NCBI RefSeq assembly: GCF_000576425.1 | Contig: NZ_KK069999.1 | Span: 111,534-175,533, forward strand | Length of the DNA: 64,000 nucleotides | Source: Brachybacterium phenoliresistens | Lineage (GTDB): Bacteria; Actinomycetota; Actinomycetes; Actinomycetales; Dermabacteraceae | Direction: 5' to 3' | Shown: positions 57,879 to 64,000 of the stretch, in pieces | How positions within the stretch are numbered: the stretch's first letter is position 1 | Layout of the letters: each line of letters begins with the position of its first letter | Program-made: the position numbers and the translations under genes | Notes under the pieces: generated by a model | What the model saw: the letters and a program-made list of their open reading frames with translations, nothing else | The model's database searches: none | What the model was told of the DNA's origin: nothing

Positions 57879-58916
57879 ATGCGCTCGAGGGTGGCCTACA
57901 GCGCCGTCGACTCGCACACCGAGGGCATGCCCACCCGCGTCATCACCGGCGGGGTGGGCACCCTGCCCGGCGCGAGCATGGCCGAGCGGCGCGACCGCTT
58001 CGTCGCCGAGCGCGACGGGCTGCGCCGGCTGCTGATGCGCGAGCCGCGCGGGCACGCCGCCATGTCCGGGGCGATCCTGCAGCCGCCCACCGTCCCGGGC
58101 GCCGACCACGGCGTGCTGTTCATCGAGGTCAGCGGCGTGCTGCCGATGTGCGGGCACGGCACCATCGGCGTGGCGACCGTGCTGGTGGAGACGGGCATGG
58201 TCGAGGTCCGCGAACCGGTCACCGAGATCACCCTGGACACCCCGGCCGGGCTGGTGCCGGTGCGCGTGGCCGTCGAGGACGGCGCCGCCCGGGCCGTCAC
58301 CCTGCGCAACGTGCCCTCCTTCGCGGTGGACCTCGACGCCCACGTGGAGGTGCCCGGCATCGGCCGCGTGCCCTACGACCTGGCCTTCGGCGGGAACTTC
58401 TACGCGATCGTCCGCGCCGAGGACCTGGGCGTGCCCTTCGCCCGGCGCAGCGCCTCCGCACTCACCGCGGCCGGGCTCGCGGTGCTGGACGCGATCGCCG
58501 CGCAGCGCCGGGTCGTCCATCCCGAGCGCCCCGACATCGCCGGGGTCCACCACGTGTACGTCGCCGCCCCGGGCTCCGACGCCCGCTCCTCCCGGCACGC
58601 GATGGTGATCCGGCCCGGCTGGATCGACCGCTCCCCCTGCGGCACCGGCACCAGCGCCCGCATGGCGCAGCTGCACGCCCGCGGCGAGCTGGCGCTGCGG
58701 CAGGACTTCGTCAACGCCTCGCTGATCGGCTCGCGGTTCACCGGCCGCCTGATCGGGACGACCGAGGTCGCCGGGCGCGCGGCGGTGATCCCCGAGATCA
58801 CCGGCCGCGCCTGGATCACCGGCACGGCGACGTACCTGCTGGACCCCACCGACCCCTACCCGGAGGGCTTCGAGCTGGACGCCGAGGATGACGGGAGCGC
58901 CGCCGGCCATGTCTGA
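57879..58916 (+). CDS. 4-hydroxyproline 2-epimerase (proline racemase family)
   Basis: Cofactor-independent epimerase of 345 residues converting trans-4-hydroxy-L-proline to cis-4-hydroxy-D-proline. Both catalytic cysteines are present: Cys91 in MCGHGTIG and Cys254 in SPCGTGTSARMA. A threonine in the second place would indicate a dehydratase instead. RVAYSAVDSHTEGMPTRV and FGGNFYAIV are also family motifs. Start codon ATG 57879 lies 1 bp after the previous stop. Proline racemase itself is a less likely alternative given the context. Confidence 0.92.
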   Translation: MRSRVAYSAVDSHTEGMPTRVITGGVGTLPGASMAERRDRFVAERDGLRRLLMREPRGHAAMSGAILQPPTVPGADHGVLFIEVSGVLPMCGHGTIGVATVLVETGMVEVREPVTEITLDTPAGLVPVRVAVEDGAARAVTLRNVPSFAVDLDAHVEVPGIGRVPYDLAFGGNFYAIVRAEDLGVPFARRSASALTAAGLAVLDAIAAQRRVVHPERPDIAGVHHVYVAAPGSDARSSRHAMVIRPGWIDRSPCGTGTSARMAQLHARGELALRQDFVNASLIGSRFTGRLIGTTEVAGRAAVIPEITGRAWITGTATYLLDPTDPYPEGFELDAEDDGSAAGHV

Positions 58917-59020
58917 GTGCTTCCCCGTCCCGTCCCCGCACGATCCACTACAGTTCCAGGGACGTCACGGGCACCGCCGAGCACGGCTGCCGGGCATCGA
59001 CGAGCAGAGCGGAGGCACCC

Positions 59021-59725
59021 ATGTCCACCATCGCCGAGGGCGAGGACGCGTGGGACGTGCCGGCGCTCGGGGAGCGGCAGAGCCTGCGCCAGAGCGTGGC
59101 CGACTCCCTGCGCGCCCTGGTGATCGCCGGCCGGATGAAGCCCGGGGAGATCTACTCCGCCCCGCGCCTGGCCGCGCAGTTCGGGGTCTCCGCGACGCCG
59201 GTGCGCGAGGCGATGCTGGACCTCGTCATGGAGGGGCACATCGAGACGGTGCGCAACAAGGGCTTCCGGGTGCTGGAGCTGTCCCCGCGCGAGCTGGACG
59301 AGCTGGCGGAGCTGCGGCGCCTCATCGAGCCGCCGGTGATGGCGCGCATCGCCCGGCGCGTCCCGGGATCGGCGGAGCTCACCGGGCAGGTCGAGGCGCT
59401 GCGGGCCGTCGCCCAGGAGATCGTCGCGAGCGCCTCGCGCAGGGACCTCGTGCAGTACATCGACCAGGACCTGCGCTTCCACCTGGACTTCCTGGCCCTG
59501 CACGGCAACGACCGCCTGGTCCAGGAGGTGCGGGCCCTGCGGCGCCGCTCGCGGCTGTTCGGCCTGGAGTCCCTGGCCGAGAAGGGCACCCTCGTCTCCC
59601 TGGCCCGGGAGCACGAGGAGATGGTGGACCTGGCCCTCGCCGGGGACGCGGCGGGCCTCGAGCAGCTCACCCACCAGCACATCGAGCACGTGCGCCACGA
59701 ATGGGCGGGCGCGGAGCAGGAGTGA
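59021..59725 (+). CDS. GntR family regulator, FCD subfamily
   Basis: A 234-residue FadR-type regulator. Winged helix at about residues 20-85: LRQSVADSLRALVIAGRMKPGEIYSAPRLAAQFGVSATPVREAMLDLVMEGHIETVRNKGFRV. The FCD effector domain follows: ELDELAELRRLIEPPVMARIA, QYIDQDLRFHLDFLALHGNDRLVQEV with the D-x-x-F-H metal-ligand pattern, and a terminal HQHIEHVR. Ligand is probably a hydroxyproline-pathway metabolite. Embedded in the operon, ribosome site GGAGG. Confidence 0.91.
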   Translation: MSTIAEGEDAWDVPALGERQSLRQSVADSLRALVIAGRMKPGEIYSAPRLAAQFGVSATPVREAMLDLVMEGHIETVRNKGFRVLELSPRELDELAELRRLIEPPVMARIARRVPGSAELTGQVEALRAVAQEIVASASRRDLVQYIDQDLRFHLDFLALHGNDRLVQEVRALRRRSRLFGLESLAEKGTLVSLAREHEEMVDLALAGDAAGLEQLTHQHIEHVRHEWAGAEQE

Positions 59726-59750
59726 GCGGCTCCGGCGCGGAGGCGGTCCG

Positions 59751-60887
59751 ATGCGGCTGATCATCATCGGCGCCGGGATCCTCGGCAGCGCCTGCGCCTA
59801 CTTCGCCGCCCGGGCGGGGATCGAGGTGGTGGTCCTGGACCGGGACCTGCCGGCCTCGGGAACGTCCTCGCGCGGCGAGGGGAACCTCCTGCTCTCGGAC
59901 AAGGAGCTGGGCCCCGAGCTGGCGCTCGCCCGGCTCAGCCTGGACGTGTGGCGCACCGAGCTGGCCGAGTTCGCGCCGCTGTGGGAGTTCGAGGCCAAGG
60001 GCGGGGTGATCGTCTCCTCGACCCCCGAGAGCGTCGCCGGCCTCGAGCACCTGGTCGCGACCCAGGCGGAGCACGGGGTGGAGGCCACCTGGCTGGACTC
60101 CGCGGCGCTGCGGGAGGCCGAGCCGCACCTGAGCCCCGATGCCCTGGCCGGCGCCCTCTACCCGCAGGACTGCCAGGTCCAGCCGATGCTCGCCGCCGCA
60201 CACCTGCTGCGCCTGGCCCGGCTCCGCGGCGCGCAGCTGCGCCCCCGCACCCCGGTGACCGGACTGCTGCGCCGCGGCGACGCCGTGACCGGCGTGCGCA
60301 CCCCCGGCGGGGACCTCGAGGCCGATGCCGTGCTGAACGCCGCCGGCACCGGGGCCTCGGACATCGGCGCGATGGCCGGGGCGAGGATCCCCGTCCTCCC
60401 CCGGCGCGGATTCGTGCTGGTCACCCAGCCGCTGCCGCCGATGATCCGCCACAAGGTCTACGCCGCCGAGTACGTCGGGAACGTCGGCTCCTCCGCGGCA
60501 GGTCTGCAGTCCTCCCCCGTCGTCGAGGGCACCCCGGCCGGGTCCGTCCTGATCGGCTCCAGCCGGGAGCGGGTGGGCTTCGACCACGCCGTGAGCACGC
60601 AGGCCCTCGGCGCGATCGCCCGCGGCGCCGCCGCCCTGTTCCCCGTCCTGGCGGACGTGCGGATCCTCCGGCACTACCACGGGTTCCGCCCCTACTGCCC
60701 GGACCATCTGCCGGTGATCGGCCCGGACCCGCGCGCGCCCGGGCTGTGGCACGCCTGCGGGCACGAGGGCGCGGGCATCGGCCTGTCCGTCGGCACGGCC
60801 GTGCTGCTCGCCCAGGCCCTCACCGGGCAGCAGACCGCCCTGGATCTCGCACCCTTCTCCCCCGCCCGATTCGAGGAGGCCGCATGA
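59751..60887 (+). CDS. FAD-dependent oxidoreductase, hydroxyproline oxidase catalytic subunit
   Basis: DAO-family flavoprotein of 378 residues. The FAD site is LIIIGAGILGSACAYFAARAGIEVVVLDRD (residues 3-32), and the C-terminal motif is YCPDHLPVIGPDPRAPGLWHACGHEGAGIGLSVGTAVLL. In multi-subunit cis-4-hydroxy-D-proline dehydrogenases (and the related sarcosine/opine-type oxidases) this subunit oxidises the amine to the imine. The next two genes, overlapping by 4 bp each, supply the iron-sulfur and second flavin subunits. Confidence 0.9.
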   Translation: MRLIIIGAGILGSACAYFAARAGIEVVVLDRDLPASGTSSRGEGNLLLSDKELGPELALARLSLDVWRTELAEFAPLWEFEAKGGVIVSSTPESVAGLEHLVATQAEHGVEATWLDSAALREAEPHLSPDALAGALYPQDCQVQPMLAAAHLLRLARLRGAQLRPRTPVTGLLRRGDAVTGVRTPGGDLEADAVLNAAGTGASDIGAMAGARIPVLPRRGFVLVTQPLPPMIRHKVYAAEYVGNVGSSAAGLQSSPVVEGTPAGSVLIGSSRERVGFDHAVSTQALGAIARGAAALFPVLADVRILRHYHGFRPYCPDHLPVIGPDPRAPGLWHACGHEGAGIGLSVGTAVLLAQALTGQQTALDLAPFSPARFEEAA

Positions 60888-61207
60888 GCCGCCGCCCCGC
60901 CCGCTCCCGGGACGCGCAGGCCCCGGCCCCGCGCGAGGTCGCCCTCACGCTCGAGGGCCGGCGGATCACCGCCCCGGAGGGCACCACCGTCGCGGCCGCG
61001 CTGATCGCCGCCGGGATCGACGCCTGGCGCACCACCCGCCGGGGCGGCAGGCCGCGCGGCATGTTCTGCGGGATCGGCGTCTGCTACGACTGCCTGCTGC
61101 GCATCGACGGATACGCCGACCAGCGCGCCTGCCTGGTCGAGGTCGCCGACGGCATGGTCCTCGGCGAGCCCGGCGCCCCCGCTCCCGACCCCGAGGAGGG
61201 CCGATGA
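60884..61207 (+). CDS. (2Fe-2S)-binding small subunit of hydroxyproline oxidase
   Basis: A 107-residue ferredoxin-like subunit. EVALTLEGRRITAPEGTTVAAALIAAGI is the SoxX/HcnA-type opening. The cluster ligands are in GMFCGIGVCYDCLLRIDG with a later RACLVEV cysteine (C-x4-C-x2-C-x(n)-C). Overlaps both neighbours by ATGA, giving fixed subunit stoichiometry. Equivalent to the small subunit of octopine/nopaline and HcnABC-like enzymes. Confidence 0.9.
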   Translation: MSRRPARSRDAQAPAPREVALTLEGRRITAPEGTTVAAALIAAGIDAWRTTRRGGRPRGMFCGIGVCYDCLLRIDGYADQRACLVEVADGMVLGEPGAPAPDPEEGR

Positions 61208-62763
61208 GCAGCGACCTGATCGTCATCGGCGCCGGCCCGGCCGGGCTGGCCTGCGCCGTCACCGCGGCCGATGCCGGCATCGCCGTCGCCCTCGTGGACG
61301 CGAACCTGCGCCCGGGCGGGCAGTTCTGGCGCCACGGCGCCGCGCACGTGCCCTCCGCGCACGGCCACGGACACCACGGCTGGCGCACCTTCACCCGCCT
61401 GCGCGCACGGCTCGCCCACCACGTGGGGACAGGACGGATCGCCGTCCTGCCCGCGACCCACGCCTGGATGATCGAACCGATCGCCGGCGCCGGTGGCCCG
61501 GCCGGCTTCCGCGTGCACGTGACCCCCAGCGCCGATGCGAGCGCCGCCCGCACCCCCGGCGGCCCCGGCCCCGGCAGCACCCGCGCGCTCGAGGCCCGGC
61601 AGCTGGCCGTGTGCACCGGAGCCTACGACCGGCAGCTGCCGATCCCCGGCTGGGACCTGCCCGGGGTCCTGGCCGCCGGCGGCGCGCAGGCCTTCGTGAA
61701 GACCACCGGCACCGCCCCGGGGCGCCGCGCCGTGGTCGCCGGCACCGGACCGTTCCTGCTGCCGGTGGCCGCGGGACTCGCCGATGCGGGCGCGCGCGTG
61801 CTGGCCGTCTGCGAGGCCCACGACCCGCGCCGATGGCTCCCGCACGCCCACCGCCTGGCCGCCGCGCCCGAGAAGCTGCTCGAGGGCGCGCAGTACGCGG
61901 CCGCCTTCGCCCGCCGCCGCGTGCCCTACCGGCCCCGCACCGCCGTCACCCGCGCCCTGGGCCGGGACCGGCTGGAGGCGGTGGAGATCGCCCGCGTCGA
62001 CGCCCGCGGCGCCGTCCTGCCCGGCACCGCGCGGCGGATCGACTGCGACCTGCTGGCCCTGGGCTGGGGCTTCACCCCGCTGCTCGAGCTGCCCCTGTCG
62101 CTGGGGGCCGCGACCCGCCTCGACGCCGACAGCTCCCTCGTGCTGGAGGTCGACGACGCCGGCCGCACCTCCGTGCCCGGGCTGCTCGCCGCCGGCGAGA
62201 CCACCGGTGTGGGCGGAGCCGCGCTCGCGCTCGCCGAGGGGCTGCGCATCGGCCGCACCGCCGCCGGGAGGCCCGTCCCGGCGGGCTCGGCGCGGCGCAT
62301 CGGCCGCCTGCGCGCCGTCGCCGGCGCGATGCACCGCGCCCACCCGCTGCCCGAGGCCTGGCCGGACCTGCTCGAGGAGGACACGGTCGTGTGCCGCTGC
62401 GAGGAGGTCGGCGCCGGGGAGATCCTCGCCGCCCGCCGCGATCTCGAGGGGCGGGACATCCGCAGCGCGAAGTCCTTCACCCGGGCGGGCATGGGATGGT
62501 GCCAGGGGCGCGAGTGCGCGCTCGCGGTGGGCTGCCTGACCGCCGAGGGCGGGCGCCCCGGCGCCGATGCCCTCGCCGCGGCCTCCCGCCGCCCGCTCTC
62601 CGTCCCCGTCACCCTCGGGGCGCTGGCGACCCTCGGGCAGCCCGAGGGCCCCGCCGACGCCTCCGCCGGCGCCCCGGCCCCTGACCGGACCCCGCCCGTC
62701 CGCCCCGCTCCGACCACCGGCCCGGCAGCTGCCGGGCTCCCCGACCGAGAGGACACCGCATGA
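61204..62763 (+). CDS. NAD(P)/FAD-dependent oxidoreductase, second flavin subunit of hydroxyproline oxidase
   Basis: A 519-residue pyridine-nucleotide-disulfide-type flavoprotein. FAD site LIVIGAGPAGLACAVTAADAGIAVALVDANLRPGGQFW; AVCTGAYDRQLPIPGWDLPGVLAAGGAQAF; VVAGTGPFLLPVAAGLADAGARVLAVCEA; VPGLLAAGETTGVGGAALALAEG. A C-terminal BFD-like [2Fe-2S] domain shows VCRCEEVGAGEI and MGWCQGRECA, with four cysteines. This combines the OoxA/HcnB-like architecture with its iron-sulfur domain. Overlaps the aldehyde dehydrogenase start (ATGA). Confidence 0.9.
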   Translation: MSSDLIVIGAGPAGLACAVTAADAGIAVALVDANLRPGGQFWRHGAAHVPSAHGHGHHGWRTFTRLRARLAHHVGTGRIAVLPATHAWMIEPIAGAGGPAGFRVHVTPSADASAARTPGGPGPGSTRALEARQLAVCTGAYDRQLPIPGWDLPGVLAAGGAQAFVKTTGTAPGRRAVVAGTGPFLLPVAAGLADAGARVLAVCEAHDPRRWLPHAHRLAAAPEKLLEGAQYAAAFARRRVPYRPRTAVTRALGRDRLEAVEIARVDARGAVLPGTARRIDCDLLALGWGFTPLLELPLSLGAATRLDADSSLVLEVDDAGRTSVPGLLAAGETTGVGGAALALAEGLRIGRTAAGRPVPAGSARRIGRLRAVAGAMHRAHPLPEAWPDLLEEDTVVCRCEEVGAGEILAARRDLEGRDIRSAKSFTRAGMGWCQGRECALAVGCLTAEGGRPGADALAAASRRPLSVPVTLGALATLGQPEGPADASAGAPAPDRTPPVRPAPTTGPAAAGLPDREDTA

Positions 62764-64000
62764 CCCGCGACATCCCCGCTCGCCACCCCGACGTCGAGAC
62801 CGCGGTCGCCGCCGCGGCCGATGCCGCCGACGCCTTCGCCGCCCTGACCCCCGCCCGCCGCGCCGCGGTGCTCGAGCACCTCGCCGACGCCCTCGCCGCG
62901 CAGGAGGAGACCCTGGTGCCGATCGCGCGCGCCGAGTCGCACCTGCCCGAGCCGCGGCTGCGCGGCGAGCTGCTGCGCACCTGCTTCCAGCTGCGCCTGT
63001 TCGCGGACGTCCTGCGCGAGGGCGCCCACCTCGAGGCCCGCATCGACCACGCCGACCCGGACTGGCCGATGGGCGCGCCCCGCCCCGACCTGCGCCGCGT
63101 CCTCGAGCCGATCGGCCCGGTGGCTGTGTTCTCCGCCAGCAACTTCCCCTTCGCCTTCTCCGTCGCCGGCGGGGACACCGCCTCGGCGCTCGCGGCCGGG
63201 GACCCCGTCGTGGTCAAGGCGCACCCCGGGCATCCGGAGCTCTCCGACGCCGTCGCCGGGATCCTGCGCGAGGCGCTGGTCGCGCAGGGCCTGCCGGCCG
63301 GGGTGCTGGGCGTGGTCCACGGCTTCGAGGCCGGGCCGGCCCTGGTGACGCATCCGCAGATCCGCGCCGCCGGGTTCACGGGGTCCATCCCCGGGGGCCG
63401 GGCCCTGTTCGACCTCGCCTGCTCCCGGCCCGAGCCCATCCCCTTCTACGGGGAGCTCGGCTCGAACAACCCCGTCGTCCTCACCCCGGGGGCCGATGCC
63501 GCGCGCGCCGAGGAGCTCGCCGCCGGGTTCCTCGGCTCCTTCACCCTGGGCGCCGGGCAGTTCTGCACCAAGCCCGGCACCCTCCTGGTCCCCGCGGGCG
63601 CCCGCATCCTGGAGCACCTGCAGCAGGCGGAGCTCCCCGCCGCGCAGGACATGCTGGGCGAGCGGATCGCCGAGGGCTTCGCCGAGACCCTCGCCGCCCT
63701 GCGCGAGACCGAGGGCGTCGAGGTGCTGCGGGCGGGAGAGGACGGACGCCCGGCCGCCCCGGCACCGACCCTGCTGCGTACCACCGGCCGGCGCCTGCTC
63801 GAGCAGCCCGAGGCGCTCGAGGCGGAGTGCTTCGGCCCGGCGGCGCTGGTGGTCGAGTACGAGGACACCGCCCAGCTGCGGGAGATCGCCCGCAGCTTCA
63901 CCGGCCAGCTCACCGCCACCCTCCATGCCGAGGAGGACGAGGACGTCGCCGAGCTGCTGGCGATCCTGTCCCGCCGGGCGGGCCGGGTGCTGTGGGGCGG
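62760..64000 (+). CDS. 2-Ketoglutarate semialdehyde dehydrogenase, 3'-truncated by window edge
   Basis: Aldehyde dehydrogenase oxidising 2-oxoglutarate semialdehyde to 2-oxoglutarate, completing hydroxyproline breakdown. At least 413 residues are visible. GPVAVFSASNFPFAFSVAGGDTASALAAG and VVVKAHPGHP are specific to the KGSADH-type branch. The general base Glu232 is in GELGSNNPVVL and the nucleophile Cys269 in AGQFCTKPGT. The open frame runs off the window. ATGA overlap with the preceding gene ties it to the oxidase operon. Confidence 0.9.
   Translation, partial: MTRDIPARHPDVETAVAAAADAADAFAALTPARRAAVLEHLADALAAQEETLVPIARAESHLPEPRLRGELLRTCFQLRLFADVLREGAHLEARIDHADPDWPMGAPRPDLRRVLEPIGPVAVFSASNFPFAFSVAGGDTASALAAGDPVVVKAHPGHPELSDAVAGILREALVAQGLPAGVLGVVHGFEAGPALVTHPQIRAAGFTGSIPGGRALFDLACSRPEPIPFYGELGSNNPVVLTPGADAARAEELAAGFLGSFTLGAGQFCTKPGTLLVPAGARILEHLQQAELPAAQDMLGERIAEGFAETLAALRETEGVEVLRAGEDGRPAAPAPTLLRTTGRRLLEQPEALEAECFGPAALVVEYEDTAQLREIARSFTGQLTATLHAEEDEDVAELLAILSRRAGRVLWG

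Noticed and set aside
57879..58916. trans-3-hydroxyproline dehydratase as an alternative for the racemase-family gene
   Set aside because: The second catalytic position is Cys254, not Thr, which fits an epimerase.
1..64000. tRNA or rRNA genes, insertion sequences, integrases
   Set aside because: No T-loop GGTTCGA-type sequence with acceptor stem, no transposase or recombinase motif was found in any frame.

Overview
The window is very GC-rich DNA with strong G/C bias at third codon positions, GTG/TTG starts and gene families typical of Actinobacteria. Gene content and order (a split iol cluster with a Cgl0159-type barrel protein, many LacI/GntR regulators, sugar ABC importers without their own ATPase) fit a Micrococcales genome, most likely Brachybacterium or another Dermabacteraceae. 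That placement is inference. No rRNA, tRNA, CRISPR array, phage or insertion sequence was found. Both ends cut through genes: pdxH at the left and an aldehyde dehydrogenase at the right.

Layout. 1-6.3 kb holds housekeeping and small genes: pdxH-GNAT, a DsbA-like thiol protein, an SRPBCC protein, a MORN/YwqK-like small protein, another GNAT, an unknown 415-residue protein, a GH25 lysozyme and a class I glutamine amidotransferase. 6.3-25.5 kb is a large inositol catabolism island. A HutC-type GntR regulator and ten minus-strand enzyme genes, with an MFS sugar transporter among them, face a plus-strand operon iolD-iolA-iolE-iolH-idh. Four Gfo/Idh/MocA dehydrogenases and five TIM-barrel isomerase/dehydratase proteins suggest several inositol isomers or derivatives are funnelled into the one pathway. 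Related TTGTCC-type palindromes in front of gntR, iolC and iolD point to one shared regulon.

25.6-44.7 kb is mixed: PiT phosphate transporter, serine hydrolase, LacI regulator, aminoglycoside-phosphotransferase-like kinase, GNAT, pyroglutamyl peptidase, a frameshifted phoD, rhomboid protease, cyclophilin, a membrane-anchored coiled-coil protein, methyltransferase, GluQRS, TerC, a giant YhgE/Pip protein, and an ArsR-SRPBCC pair. Two convergent intergenic gaps are notable. 32.4-33.0 kb is packed with DnaA-box-like sequences, 11-bp iterons and palindromes. 43.5 kb carries a perfect 31-bp-arm inverted repeat.

45.2-56.6 kb is an arabinan/arabinoside region: GH51 arabinofuranosidase, LacI regulator (translationally overlapping thyA and a DHFR gene), intracellular GH43, sugar ABC permeases and binding protein, a second paralogous LacI regulator, and a secreted GH43 arabinanase. 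Similar ACAACG-containing palindromes lie in front of both hydrolase genes. 56.7 kb to the end is a hydroxyproline catabolism operon: Pyr4H2C deaminase-like DapA protein, two-cysteine hydroxyproline epimerase, GntR/FCD regulator, three-subunit cis-4-hydroxy-D-proline oxidase and a 2-ketoglutarate semialdehyde dehydrogenase.

Many single genes start 6-7 nt after a TANNNT -10 hexamer with no ribosome binding site, so leaderless transcription appears common. Internal operon genes instead use AGGAG-type sites and ATGA/GTGA overlaps.
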